From contig NZ_LZGS01000002.1 in assembly GCF_001690495.1 (NCBI RefSeq), positions 1-64,000 on the forward strand: a stretch of DNA of 64,000 nucleotides, in the 5' to 3' direction. The position numbers and the translations under genes are program-made. The stretch comes from Gilliamella sp. App4-10. Lineage in GTDB: Bacteria > Pseudomonadota > Gammaproteobacteria > Enterobacterales > Orbaceae. The notes under the pieces are model-generated. The model saw nothing but the letters and a program-made list of their open reading frames with translations, was not told the origin of the DNA and made no database searches. Shown piece by piece: positions 41,011-54,842 of the stretch; the stretch's first letter is position 1; each line of letters begins with the position of its first letter.

Positions 41011-42006
41011 ATGTTTTGTAAAAAATTGTTATTATCTTTGGTATTTTCTATCCCTTTCATTGCAAACGCTGCCAACGTAAAACCTACCTTAACTGTTTAT
41101 AGTTACAATTCCTTTATTTCAGAGTGGGGACCAGGGCAGGCGATTGAAAAGGGTTTTGAAGCGCAGTGTGGCTGTCAACTCGAGATTGTTACATTAGGGG
41201 ATGGAGTATCGGTTTTAAATCGAATTCGTCTTGAAGGTGATAAAACTAATGCCGATGTAATCTTAGGGTTAGACAATAATCTTATAGAACAAGCTAAACA
41301 GGCGGATATTGTTATTCCTCATCAAATCAGTAAACCCGATAATTTAAATACTGACTGGTGGGATAGTGATTTTATGCCTTATGATTTTGGCTATTTTGCT
41401 TTTATTTATGATCAACAAAAAATTGGTAATCCACCACGCAGCATGCATGAGTTAGTTGATAATAAAGCCAACTGGAAAATTATTTATCAAGACCCAAGAA
41501 CCAGCACTCCCGGCTTAGGTTTATTATTTTGGGTGAAGAAGATATACGGCGATGATACCGCATCTGCATGGCAAAAAATAGCTAAAAATACCGTAACAGT
41601 GACCAAAGGTTGGAGCGAAGCTTATGGTCTATTTTTAAAAGGTGAAGCCGATTTAGTGCTTAGCTATAGTACTTCACCTGTTGCGCATATTATGAATGAT
41701 AATGATCATCGTTATGCCGCGGCTATTTTTGATGAAGGCCATTACCGTCAAGTCGAAGTTGTGGGAATTACTAAATTTAGTCAACAACCAGAACTTGCGC
41801 GTTCATTTTTGCGATATTTATTAACTCCTGATGTACAGCGTCAATTAGCTGAAAAAAATTTCATGTATCCAATTGTTAATACTTCATTACCCGAAGCTTT
41901 TCAGGAAATTAAGCCAGTCAATAAAGCGCTTGAGTTTGATGCCAAGCAAGTTGAACAGAATCAAAAGATGTGGGTACGTGAATGGAAATCCACCATTAGT
42001 AAGTAG
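41011..42006 (+). CDS. thiB: Thiamine ABC transporter, periplasmic binding protein
   Basis: Captures thiamine and its phosphates in the periplasm. 331 residues with a signal peptide (MFCKKLLLSLVFSIPFIANA). It shows LTVYSYNSFISEWGPG, the GDGVSVLNRIRLEG block, TSTPGLGLLFWVKKIYG and WSEAYGLFLKGEADLVLSYSTSP. The ATG at 41011 has a GGAGG 5 bases before it. An in-frame ATG at 40939 lies inside the riboswitch and is not credible. First gene of thiBPQ. Confidence 0.96.
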   Translation: MFCKKLLLSLVFSIPFIANAANVKPTLTVYSYNSFISEWGPGQAIEKGFEAQCGCQLEIVTLGDGVSVLNRIRLEGDKTNADVILGLDNNLIEQAKQADIVIPHQISKPDNLNTDWWDSDFMPYDFGYFAFIYDQQKIGNPPRSMHELVDNKANWKIIYQDPRTSTPGLGLLFWVKKIYGDDTASAWQKIAKNTVTVTKGWSEAYGLFLKGEADLVLSYSTSPVAHIMNDNDHRYAAAIFDEGHYRQVEVVGITKFSQQPELARSFLRYLLTPDVQRQLAEKNFMYPIVNTSLPEAFQEIKPVNKALEFDAKQVEQNQKMWVREWKSTISK

Positions 42007-42020
42007 TTTTATTCAGTACC

Positions 42021-43598
42021 ATGTTGAAATTAAGAACACTACTGCCAGGTATTAGCGCTGCAAGCTTGATCTTAACCGTCTTAGGTACAGCCCTATTTGT
42101 GCTTTGCTTGGCTGCTATTAAGTCTAATAATTTAACAGTCTGTTTTGATAGTTATTTATTGCATGTTGTTTGGATAACTATATTTCAAGCAACACTATCG
42201 ACATTGTTATCTATTTTATTAGCAATATTAATGGCCAAAGCCCTATCGATGGTTGATTTTCTAGGGAAAAGGTTATTGCTACGCATTATGCCTATTACCT
42301 TTATATTACCTGCACTGGTGGTAGTAACGGGACTGTTGTCTGTTTATGGGCAACAGGGCTTATTGGCGTGCTTTTTTGATTATTTGGGTTTTCCATTTGT
42401 GAAATCTATTTATGGATTAGAAGGTATTTTACTTGCGCATGTGTTTCTTAATTTTCCGTATGCTTGTTGCTTATTTTATCAAACTTTAAATAGGGTGTCA
42501 GTTGAGCACAAACAACTAGCTGCACAATTAAATTTTTCGAGTTTTAGTTATTTTAAATGGGTGGAATGGCCTCTATTGCGTCGACAATTGTTCCCTATGG
42601 CGGCGCTTATCTTTATGCTTTGTTTTTCTAGCTTTGCTGTTGCGTTAGCACTTGGCGGAGGGCCTAAATATACCACACTTGAAGTGGCTATTTATCAATC
42701 TATTCGTGATTTTGATCTGATACAAGCCGTGCTTTTAGCGTGTTTACAGTTGGTTTTTTGTGTTAGTTTTATGAGGTTGATGCAAAAATTTAATTATAAC
42801 TATAAATTTAATCCGCACGATGTTAGGCAAAATTATCGTTTGCCTGTTTCGTTTAACTTAGTTTTGTCAAGTTTAGTCATTATTGTTATTGGTGGCTTAT
42901 TTATTTTACTTCCCATCATAACCATACTTATAAATGGCATTTGTTTTTTTCAGTGGTCGTTTCTAACGTTGGCTTTTCAACATGCAGTTATGTTTTCATT
43001 GCTAATTGCTGTGGGATCAGCCATTATCGCTATGTTGCTTGCTTTATTATTACTTTATACAAATAGTCGCTTATTGATTAATCGGCAAATAAATTGGAGC
43101 AATCGGTTAATGTTAGTTGGTTCGCTGATTTTAATTATTCCAAGCATGGTGCTGGCGTGTGGCCTGTTTTTATTGTTATTTCCCTATGCTTATAATCCCA
43201 TCTTTGTTTGCACCTTAATGATGCTTTGTAACGGTTTAATGGCATTACCGTTCATATTAAAAAATCTTGCAGCGCCAATGTATGATGTTACTTCCCGCTA
43301 TTGGGATTTAAGTCAGTCACTTAACATTAATGGTTTTTTACATTTTTATTTAATTGAATATAAAGCACTAAAGAAGTTAATTATCCAGAACTTTGCTTTT
43401 TCAGCAATATTATCATTGGGTGATTTTGGTATTATTGCGTTATTTGGTGGACAGTCAGTTACTACGTTACCTTATTATTTATATGAGCAAATATCCCATT
43501 ATCACTATCAAGAAAGCACCGTAACGGCTGCATTATTGTTAATATTATCTTTTAGTTTATTGGTTGTAATAGATTATGATCGAACTGAATCAAATTAA
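42021..43598 (+). CDS. thiP: Thiamine ABC transporter permease
   Basis: 525-residue inner-membrane protein with about 12 hydrophobic helices in two halves, each with a binding-protein-dependent transport (EAA-type) loop: AAQLNFSSFSYFKWVEWPLLR in the first and SQSLNINGFLHFYLIEYKALK in the second. A fused two-domain permease like E. coli ThiP (536). It starts 14 bases after thiB and overlaps thiQ by 23 bases. Confidence 0.95.
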   Translation: MLKLRTLLPGISAASLILTVLGTALFVLCLAAIKSNNLTVCFDSYLLHVVWITIFQATLSTLLSILLAILMAKALSMVDFLGKRLLLRIMPITFILPALVVVTGLLSVYGQQGLLACFFDYLGFPFVKSIYGLEGILLAHVFLNFPYACCLFYQTLNRVSVEHKQLAAQLNFSSFSYFKWVEWPLLRRQLFPMAALIFMLCFSSFAVALALGGGPKYTTLEVAIYQSIRDFDLIQAVLLACLQLVFCVSFMRLMQKFNYNYKFNPHDVRQNYRLPVSFNLVLSSLVIIVIGGLFILLPIITILINGICFFQWSFLTLAFQHAVMFSLLIAVGSAIIAMLLALLLLYTNSRLLINRQINWSNRLMLVGSLILIIPSMVLACGLFLLLFPYAYNPIFVCTLMMLCNGLMALPFILKNLAAPMYDVTSRYWDLSQSLNINGFLHFYLIEYKALKKLIIQNFAFSAILSLGDFGIIALFGGQSVTTLPYYLYEQISHYHYQESTVTAALLLILSFSLLVVIDYDRTESN

Positions 43599-44277
43599 TT
43601 ATCAATATGATAATTTTAAAATGCATTTTGATATCAAAATCCCAGCAAAAGAAAAGGCCGTTATTGTTGGGCCAAGTGGTGCAGGTAAAAGCTCATTATT
43701 AAGCTTGATTGCTGGGTTTATTTTTCCAAACTCTGGGCAAATTTTACTTAATCATCAAAATATGACTCACACTTTGCCAGGAAAACGCCCAGTGTCGATT
43801 TTATTCCAAAGTAATAATTTATTTGGTCATTTAACTGTTGAGCAAAATATTGGTTTAGGCATAAGGCCTTGTTTAAAATTAAATGCATCTGAACAGCAAA
43901 CAATAAATGATATGCTGGCTAAAGTTGGTTTAATTGGTTTTAATGATCGTTATCCCGATCAGCTTTCAGGTGGACAGCGTCAACGTGTTGCATTAGCTCG
44001 CTGTTTAATTCAACGCCGACCTATTTTATTATTAGATGAGCCATTTTCAGCGCTCGATCAGGCATTAAGGTTTGAGATGTTAGCGTTAGTTGATCAAGTC
44101 TGTAATGAGTTTGATTTGACATTAATGATGGTCTCACACTATCTTGATGATTCGCTCAGTTACTTTTCTCGTTGTTTAGTGGTGAATCATGGGCAGATTG
44201 TTTTTAATGGCTTGCCAACGCAACTAAACCAGTCTGAAAATAAGCACATTGCAAAGATGTTGGGCTTTAATTTTTAA
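43576..44277 (+). CDS. thiQ: Thiamine ABC transporter ATPase
   Basis: 233-residue ABC ATPase. Walker A is VGPSGAGKSS, the signature LSGGQRQRVALAR, Walker B ILLLDEPFSALD and the switch His is in MVSHYLDD. It energises ThiBP. Overlap with thiP indicates coupled translation. Last gene of the operon. No strong terminator seen directly after it. Confidence 0.96.
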   Translation: MIELNQINYQYDNFKMHFDIKIPAKEKAVIVGPSGAGKSSLLSLIAGFIFPNSGQILLNHQNMTHTLPGKRPVSILFQSNNLFGHLTVEQNIGLGIRPCLKLNASEQQTINDMLAKVGLIGFNDRYPDQLSGGQRQRVALARCLIQRRPILLLDEPFSALDQALRFEMLALVDQVCNEFDLTLMMVSHYLDDSLSYFSRCLVVNHGQIVFNGLPTQLNQSENKHIAKMLGFNF

Positions 44278-44512
44278 TAAAAAGTAAGATTTAAACGTTA
44301 CATAAAGATTTTTATCTATTAATCTGTTTATCTATTATTTCTTTAAAACTCATGGTGAAGTAAGCAAATTATGATTTTATTTATATAAATGTTTGCTGTT
44401 AGTTAGCAATTGATATATTAGTTTTTAAATTCAATGGTTAAATATTAAGGTTTTATTAATGTGTTTAGCGTATATTGGGCTTAATTACCAATAACAACAC
44501 CGATTAATATCC

Positions 44513-46203
44513 ATGCAAAATACAAAAGCAAGCCGTAAGTTTAGCTGGTTAACCCTTATTTTTGATATCTTATTTTTCTAGTGCATTATAGCTGTATATT
44601 TTTCTTTCTGGGTATTCCAATGCAATCGGATTGCGTGATTCTATTATCTATAGTTTGATTTGGCTTATCCCTATTTTAATCTTTCCTCACTGTACGCGAA
44701 AGATTGCGTCTATTTTGGGGCTGATTATCGGCATTTTTTCTTTGATTTCTGTCGGTTATTTTACTATTTATCGACAAGAATTTTCACAAAGTGTGTTTTT
44801 TGTTATAGCAGAATCAAATTTTAGTGAATCAAGTGAGTTTGTTCAGCAGTATTTGAGTATTAAGTTAGTTGCGGTACTGATTATTTATGGTTTGGTGGTG
44901 ATTTATCTTTGGACCAAAGTTAGACCTGTTTTTGTTAAGATTTCCACTAAATGGATTGCATCGCTGTTAATAGCCACTTATGCCATAATGCCTATGTTTG
45001 TTAGTATAACAATAAAAAATCCTCCATTGAAAAAGCTGTAGCTCACTTGTTAACACGCATGGAAACGACGGTGCCATGGCAACTTATTAATAGTTATTTG
45101 GCGTATCGCACTCAACTTGGCAATATGGAAGATATCTTGAATCATTTGGACACTTTACCTCCCGTTGAGAATTTCACCGATGCGAACGGTAACGCACCAA
45201 GAACGTTAGTGTTAGTTATTGGCGAATCAACAACGCGTAATAGAATGAGTATTTGTGGGTATAGTCGAAATACTACACCAAAAATTGAACAATTTAAAAA
45301 AAGATAAAGCGAATTTTGTTGTATTTAACGATGTGGTTTCATCAAGACCGTATACTACCGACATTTTACAACAAGTGTTAACTTTTGCTGATGAGCAACA
45401 GCCTGATTTATACCTTAAAACTCCTTCATTAATACATATTATGAAACAGGCAGGATATAAAACGTTTTGGATCACCAATCAACAAACCATGACCAAGCGT
45501 AATACTATGTTGACTGTTTTCTAAACAAACCAATGATCAGTTTTATATGAATAACGATCGAAATCAAAGTGCCAGACAATATGACGAATCGGTTTTTGAG
45601 CCATTCAAAAAAGTGTTATCCGATAACGCTGAAAAAAGTTTATTGTTATTCATCTGTTTGGTACACACATGAAATATGCGCTTCGCTATCCCAAAAGTAA
45701 TGAATATGACCGTTTTAAAGATAAGACAAGTATACCATATCTTCTCGATGCCGATAATGTAGATATATAATAGTTATGATAATACAATAAGTTATAACGA
45801 TCATATCACAACAACACTGTTTAATATTTTCAAAAACAGTCAAGAAAATGGTTTTATGTTATATTTTTCAGATCATGGTGAAGATGTTTATCAAACGTCA
45901 CTACACGATGTGTTAGGGTGCAACGAGAAGGCACCGACTTAAACTATGTATACTGTGCCATTTATGCTTTGGCAATCACCAACGTGGGTGGCAACGCATC
46001 CTAATAACTCTCTAGCCTATGTAAATCGAAAATTTAGTACACAAGATTTGATTCATACTTGGTCTGATTTAGCTGGATTAAGTTATCACTTATATATCTC
46101 TGAAAAAAGTGTTGTTAATCCTCATTTTCATGAATCGACTCGTTGGATTGGCGATTCTTATGATAAAAACGGATTAATTGATTTGGATAAATTAACTAAG
46201 TAA
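44513..46203 (+). pseudogene. cptA: Broken phosphoethanolamine transferase gene (cptA-like)
   Basis: The remains of a full-length inner-membrane PEtn transferase can be followed across at least five frames. From ATG 44513, MQNTKASRKFSWLTLI meets a TAG at 44579. Shifted frames then give SGYSNAIGLRDSIIYS, the membrane helices, VLVIGESTTRNRMSICGYSR (with the nucleophile-loop Thr), VVSSRPYTTDILQQVLTFA, FWITNQQTMTKRNTMLTVF, a stop, YMNNDRNQSARQYDESVFEPF, YFSDHGEDVYQTS and the tail MYTVPFMLWQSPTWVATHP to WIGDSYDK. The order and motifs match CptA (EptC), which adds phosphoethanolamine to the LPS core. Several independent lesions mean it is dead. Confidence 0.9.
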
Positions 46204-46286
46204 GCAGTACTGGTTGTTTACACAACTATTTAAGTTATGATATTGTATATTTATACAGTTGTGTTTTAAATATTGTGAAACCATCT

Positions 46287-47342
46287 ATGCGAAAAATTAT
46301 TCATGTTGATATGGATTGTTTTTACGCCGCCGTTGAAATGAGAGACAATCCCCGTTATCGCAATATGCCTATTGCGGTAGGGGGAGATCCTCGTAAGCGT
46401 GGCGTGGTTGCGACTGCCAATTATTTAGCTCGTCAGTATGGTATACACAGTGCTATGTCAATGGCACAAGCTATTAAACTGTGCCCCAATCTTAAAATTA
46501 TACCGGGTAGGCATGCGGTATATAAAGACGTGTCAAAACAGATCCACCAAATTTTTAGGCGATATACTGAATCTATTGAGGCATTATCACTCGACGAGGC
46601 TTACCTTGATGTGACTGATTGTAAGCTTTGCTATGGTTCGGCAACTTTAATCGCTCAAGATATTCGCCAAGCTATTTACAACGAACTTGAATTAACGGCA
46701 TCAGCAGGTGTTGCTCCACTTAAGTTTCTTGCCAAGATAGCTTCAGACATGAACAAACCTAATGGTCAATATGTGATAACCCCCGATGAAGTTGATAGCT
46801 TTATTGAGCGGCTTCCTCTAAAAAAAATTCCGGGAGTGGGTAAAGTCACTGAAAAAAAGCTAGCACAATTAGGACTCTTTACCTGTAACGATGTCGTTAA
46901 TTTTGATGTCACTAAATTACTCAACCAATTCGGTAAATTTGGGCGAATATTGCATGAACGATGTCAAGGTATTGATGATCGTGAAGTGTGTAATGACAGG
47001 CAACGTAAATCAGTTGGGGTTGAGCGCACTTTAACTGACGATATTCATAGTTGGGAAGAGTGTTTATTGCAGTTCGACCCTTTATTTGAAGAGATAGAAA
47101 AACGATTAAGTAAAGTGCGTGCTGACTTGTCGATCGCTCGGCAAGGCGTCAAATTTAAGTTTGACGATTTTCAGCTGACAACACAAGAGCATGTATGGTC
47201 TAAATTAGATAAAGCGGATTTAATTGAACAAGCGCATAAAGTTTGGTTAGAACGGCGTAACGGTCGTGGTGTTCGGTTAATTGGTTTTCATGTAACGTTA
47301 ATTGATCCACAAGTTGAAAAGCAATTAATTTTTCAGTTTTAG
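46287..47342 (+). CDS. dinB: DNA polymerase IV
   Basis: Y-family translesion polymerase. 351 residues (E. coli 351) from the ATG at 46287; an in-frame GTG four codons earlier is less likely. Catalytic motifs: IIHVDMDCFYAAVEMRD and SLDEAYLDV. The thumb has KIPGVGKVTEKKL; the little-finger domain has RKSVGVERT and ends PQVEKQLIFQF, where a beta-clamp-binding segment would sit. No LexA box was recognised upstream. Confidence 0.96.
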   Translation: MRKIIHVDMDCFYAAVEMRDNPRYRNMPIAVGGDPRKRGVVATANYLARQYGIHSAMSMAQAIKLCPNLKIIPGRHAVYKDVSKQIHQIFRRYTESIEALSLDEAYLDVTDCKLCYGSATLIAQDIRQAIYNELELTASAGVAPLKFLAKIASDMNKPNGQYVITPDEVDSFIERLPLKKIPGVGKVTEKKLAQLGLFTCNDVVNFDVTKLLNQFGKFGRILHERCQGIDDREVCNDRQRKSVGVERTLTDDIHSWEECLLQFDPLFEEIEKRLSKVRADLSIARQGVKFKFDDFQLTTQEHVWSKLDKADLIEQAHKVWLERRNGRGVRLIGFHVTLIDPQVEKQLIFQF

Positions 47343-47361
47343 ACTTTTTAATTATAAAAAC

Positions 47362-47392
47362 GAGGATGCCGGCAAAGCCTTAAAACATCCTC
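47362..47392. terminator. Possible weak terminator between dinB and the 6-phospho-beta-glucosidase gene
   Basis: 7-bp stem GAGGATG / CATCCTC with a 17-base loop between convergent genes. No good T run. Confidence 0.3.
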
Positions 47393-47419
47393 ATAATAGA
47401 ATTATCAATTAACGGCTAA

Positions 47420-50762
<3,343 letters not shown>

Positions 50763-50839
50763 CGATTAAGCTCCTTAAATTCAATTTAATGAGCTTATCT
50801 TATAGACAATTTCAGAATTGTTAATGACCAATTATATTG

Positions 50840-50861
50840 TTTGTGATCTAGATCGACTTTT
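50840..50861. promoter_or_regulatory. CRP-like site between PTS gene and gntR-type regulator
   Basis: TGTGATCTAGATCGACTT: left half TGTGA perfect (50842-50846), N6 TCTAGA, right half TCGAC (3 of 5). It lies in the 176-base divergent promoter region and fits catabolite control of beta-glucoside use. Confidence 0.5.
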
Positions 50862-50938
50862 TACACGATTTAATTTAAAACTTCAAATAACCTGTATAAA
50901 ATAATACTTAAATGGTTTATTCAATATAATAAATGTAA

Positions 50939-51643
50939 ATGGTTAAATATCAGGATGTTGCCAAAAAAATAAAACAGATGATTTATCAACAGCAATTAGC
51001 TAAGGGCACCCAACTTGCTAATATTGAAGGATTGATTAATCAGTATCAGGTAAGTCGCAGTACTATTATTAAAGCGCTCAATTGTCTGGAACGACAAGGC
51101 ATTATTTATCAAGTGCAGGGCAGTGGCATTTTTGTTCGTGAACGAAAAAAAAGAGGCTACCTCAATTTTTTACAAAGTCATGGTTTTACCGTTGATTTAG
51201 AAGATGTTTATGGCTCATCGACAGTATTTAATGTCGATACTATCAAGCCCTGTTCCAAAGTGAAAGAAAATCTACAATGTGATGATCAGGAAGAAGTTTA
51301 TTTTATTAAACGACTACGTTACGTTGAAGGTAAATTATATGGTTTAGAGCAGTCATATTATCGTAAAAAGTTAATTTGTTATTTAAATAAAGAGATCGTT
51401 GAAAATTCAATTTTTAATTATATTCAAGAAAATTATAATATTAATATTGGCTTTTCTGATAAATATATGCAAGTGATAAAGCTTGATGCTGAAATGGCGC
51501 AATATTTAGGACTACAAGCGGGTGAGCCAGCACTTTGTGTTGAAGAAATATTTTATACCTCATCTGGTGAGCCATTTGATTTTTCAAAAATCATTTATCA
51601 TTATGAACATGCAAGATTTTGTATACAAAATCATTCAAAGTAA
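50939..51643 (+). CDS. GntR-family regulator with UTRA domain
   Basis: 234 residues: an N-terminal winged helix-turn-helix (VKYQDVAKKIKQMIY to YQVSRSTIIKALNCLERQGIIYQVQGSGIFV) and a C-terminal UTRA ligand domain (YFIKRLRYVEGKLYGLEQSYY). HutC/TreR subgroup. Ligands of such proteins are often phosphorylated sugars. Its divergent position makes it the likely repressor of the beta-glucoside PTS operon, relieved by a 6-phospho-beta-glucoside; this is inferred. Confidence 0.88.
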   Translation: MVKYQDVAKKIKQMIYQQQLAKGTQLANIEGLINQYQVSRSTIIKALNCLERQGIIYQVQGSGIFVRERKKRGYLNFLQSHGFTVDLEDVYGSSTVFNVDTIKPCSKVKENLQCDDQEEVYFIKRLRYVEGKLYGLEQSYYRKKLICYLNKEIVENSIFNYIQENYNINIGFSDKYMQVIKLDAEMAQYLGLQAGEPALCVEEIFYTSSGEPFDFSKIIYHYEHARFCIQNHSK

Positions 51644-51728
51644 ATTTGAGTGATGAGTTATGAGGAAGATGAATAAGAAATCGATCATTCAACTTCCTTT
51701 AATTATTAGCGAATTTAACTGTTAACAA

Positions 51729-54700
51729 TTAAATTTTACCACCACCCCCTTTAAATTTTTCAACCAATGCGGCGATTTTTTCAAAAACACGGTTCTTTTT
51801 AATTAAATATTGAGGATTAAGTGGACTCATTTTAGGTAGAATCTCGTTCAGCTCTGTACCATTTTCAGTTGCATACTCTCGCTTTAACGACGAGGCGATA
51901 TAGCGTTTTGTGGCGGCTTCGTTTAAATTTTCTTCTTCTATTAAGGTATTCACTTCGACCTGCAACTCCTGCTGTGCATATAAGAAAAATGCATCAATAA
52001 TCGAGGCTTTATCTGGAATAGCGTCAAGATCGGTTTGTTTTATAAATTCGACAACTAGCTCCTCTTTAGCGCGATTTTCTAAACTTGATCGAATTAATCG
52101 CTGAGCATCTTCGACAATGTCTTGTTTGGTTTTTTCTTGCTTATTTTGTTCATAAATTAGCTCAAGAATATAATCCAGATTGATCTCTTGTGATTTTAAT
52201 AGATCAATTTCGAAAACCACATCATCCCAGTCAAATCTTTGCTGATCTTGTTGATTGGCTTCTTTTTCTCGGCGTAGCCAATCACGAATATCATTATAAG
52301 TTGAACGATAATTTTGAATTGCGCGATCAGTCGGTAGCTTAACTGCGTGCATTTTTTGCAGATCTTCATCAGTCACATAATGCTTGTTTTTAAATGCTAA
52401 AACCGCTTGCTCATCAGTCATATCTAATTGTTGGAAATCTTTTAATGCCACAAATTCATCATAATTTTGCAACACATTGTCAGTACGCAAATACTCGCCA
52501 AATAATTTAACAAACGCTTTTTTATCTTGGTCGGTAATAATTTCGTCAGGACGTGGGAATTTGTCTTGCAATTCGGCAACGATAGCTAAATAGCCATGGT
52601 GCAATTCACCTGAACTTTTATCAGTAAAACCTTCCATGTATTCCTTAAAGCTTTTTTCTAACACCACTTCATGAGTATTGCTTTTACCAAATGTTTTTAT
52701 TGCATCAATGGTAGCTTGTTCTAAATCACGGAACGCCACAATATTACCAAAGGTTTTAGTGGCATTATAGATACGATTGGTGCGTGAAAAAGCTTGAATT
52801 AACCCATGATATCGCAGGTTTTTATCGACAAATAACGTATTGAGCGTTGGCGCATCAAAGCCAGTTAAGAACATGCCAACGACAATTAATAGATCGACTT
52901 CTTGATTTTTGACTTTGAAAGACAGATCGCGATAATAGTTTTGAAATTGATCACTACTGACATCAAAGTTAGTTTTAAATATTTTATTATAATCTGCTAT
53001 CGCAGCAGCTAAAAACTCTTTAGCACTTTGATTTAAGGCATCGGTTTCAAAACTTTCATCGGCAAAATTACCCTGTGCATCTTGTTCTTCATTGGCAGAA
53101 TAAGAAAATATGGTGGCTATTTTTAATGGCTGATTGGCATTTTTTTGTAATTTTTTGAATGATTCATAATAGAGTTTAGCCGCATCGACACTACTTACAG
53201 CAAACATGGCATTAAACCCTTTACTTTTGCCCATTAAGCGGTGGGTTTTTTGTTTAAAATTATTCAAAATATATTGTGTGATTTGCTCAATACGATTTGG
53301 GTGGAGCAGTGCTTTTTTATTTTCAGCAGCGCTAAGTTTTTCGAGATCTTGTTCTTGCTCTATCGATTTAAAATTAGGGCGCACATCATTATAGTCAACT
53401 TTAAATTTTAGTACCTTTTCGTCACGAATGGCATCGGTTAATACATAAGCGTGTAGTTCACGACCAAAAACATCTGCCGTGGTTTGCGTCCCTATTGCGT
53501 TAGTATGCATAATCGGCGTGCCAGTAAAACCAAATTGGTAATACTTTTTAAATTTACGCTTTAAGTTTTTTTGAGCTTCACCAAACTGAGAGCGATGCGC
53601 TTCGTCAAAAATAAATACCACATGTTTATCATAGATTGCCAAACTATCGTCGCTTTTCATTAAATTATTAAGTTTTTGAATGGTAGTAACAATAATTTTA
53701 TTATCGGTTTTCTCAATATTGCGTTTAAGCCCAGCGGTACTATTTGAGCCATTGACACTATCTTTTGAAAATTTTTGATACTCTTTCATGGTTTGATAAT
53801 CCAGATCTTTACGATCCACCACAAAAAAGACTTTATCAATAAATTCCAGTTCAGTGGCTAACCGCGCCGTTTTAAAACTGGTTAATGTTTTGCCTGATCC
53901 TGTTGTGTGCCAAATAAAACCGCCACTTTGTAAGCTACTCCACTTTTTGGCATGATAAGCGCTAATGATTTGCCACAATATACGCTCGGTGGCGGCGATC
54001 TGGTAAGGGCGCATAATTAACAATGTGTCATTTACATCAAGCACCGAATAAGTCAGTAACACATTTAACAGCGTTCGGCTGGCAAAAAAGGTGGCAGTAA
54101 AGTCTTTTAGATCTTTTATCGGCTCGTTTTTAACATTGGCCCAATTCATTGTAAAATCAAAGCTGTTTTTATCGCGCTTAGTGGTGTTAGCAAAATAGCG
54201 CGTGTCAGTACCATTTGAGATAACAAACAGTTGTAAATATTTAAACAGTGAATTATCTTGATTAAAACTCTCTTTACTATAGCGATGCACTTGGTTAAAG
54301 GCTTCACGAATGGCAATACCCCGCTTTTTTAGTTCAACTTGAACAAGGGGCAAGCCATTCACTAAAATCGTCACATCATAACGATTTGCATAATTGCCAG
54401 TTTGCTGGAATTGACGGATAACTTGTAATTTATTATTGGTGACATCTTTTTTATCTAACAGCTTGATATTTTGGATATGACCATCATCAAAAACAAAATC
54501 ATAAATATGATCGTGGTGGATTTTGCGACTTTTATCGATCATCGATTCATTGGGTTTATCTAAATACTCTAATACAAAACGTCGCCATTCATCATCAGTA
54601 AATTGCATTTTGTTCAGTGTTTGCAATTGCTCGCGAATATTGGCTAATAACTTTGCATGCGTGTTTAAATTAGGTAAATATTCATAGCCTTGTCGATTTA

Positions 54701-54830
54701 AATCATGAATAAATTCGTTTTCTAAATCCGTTTCAGTCTGATAAACAGCTGCTGTCTCTTCTAGCTTGTTGTAGTTATCTAAAATAATGTAGCTATTGGT
54801 TTCGGCAATTGGTTTTGTATAAGTTGTCAT
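51729..54830 (-). CDS. hsdR: Type I restriction endonuclease, HsdR
   Basis: Motor and nuclease subunit of the type I enzyme. 1033 residues, close to EcoR124I HsdR (about 1040). The N-terminal PD-(D/E)xK nuclease has [21 protein letters not shown]. The SF2 motor has Walker [18 protein letters not shown]-type [19 protein letters not shown], and the later helicase motif with [16 protein letters not shown] helical C-terminal domain assembles with HsdM2S. Last gene of the hsdM-hsdS-prrC-hsdR operon, 12 bases after prrC. Confidence 0.96.
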   Translation of the reverse strand: MTTYTKPIAETNSYIILDNYNKLEETAAVYQTETDLENEFIHDLNRQGYEYLPNLNTHAKLLANIREQLQTLNKMQFTDDEWRRFVLEYLDKPNESMIDKSRKIHHDHIYDFVFDDGHIQNIKLLDKKDVTNNKLQVIRQFQQTGNYANRYDVTILVNGLPLVQVELKKRGIAIREAFNQVHRYSKESFNQDNSLFKYLQLFVISNGTDTRYFANTTKRDKNSFDFTMNWANVKNEPIKDLKDFTATFFASRTLLNVLLTYSVLDVNDTLLIMRPYQIAATERILWQIISAYHAKKWSSLQSGGFIWHTTGSGKTLTSFKTARLATELEFIDKVFFVVDRKDLDYQTMKEYQKFSKDSVNGSNSTAGLKRNIEKTDNKIIVTTIQKLNNLMKSDDSLAIYDKHVVFIFDEAHRSQFGEAQKNLKRKFKKYYQFGFTGTPIMHTNAIGTQTTADVFGRELHAYVLTDAIRDEKVLKFKVDYNDVRPNFKSIEQEQDLEKLSAAENKKALLHPNRIEQITQYILNNFKQKTHRLMGKSKGFNAMFAVSSVDAAKLYYESFKKLQKNANQPLKIATIFSYSANEEQDAQGNFADESFETDALNQSAKEFLAAAIADYNKIFKTNFDVSSDQFQNYYRDLSFKVKNQEVDLLIVVGMFLTGFDAPTLNTLFVDKNLRYHGLIQAFSRTNRIYNATKTFGNIVAFRDLEQATIDAIKTFGKSNTHEVVLEKSFKEYMEGFTDKSSGELHHGYLAIVAELQDKFPRPDEIITDQDKKAFVKLFGEYLRTDNVLQNYDEFVALKDFQQLDMTDEQAVLAFKNKHYVTDEDLQKMHAVKLPTDRAIQNYRSTYNDIRDWLRREKEANQQDQQRFDWDDVVFEIDLLKSQEINLDYILELIYEQNKQEKTKQDIVEDAQRLIRSSLENRAKEELVVEFIKQTDLDAIPDKASIIDAFFLYAQQELQVEVNTLIEEENLNEAATKRYIASSLKREYATENGTELNEILPKMSPLNPQYLIKKNRVFEKIAALVEKFKGGGGKI

Positions 54831-54842
54831 AGTCTATTCCAG

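Noticed and set aside
45047-45524. Separate small genes between thiQ and dinB
   Set aside because: Each frame is a consecutive piece of one CptA-like protein, so they are fragments of a single pseudogene, not independent genes.
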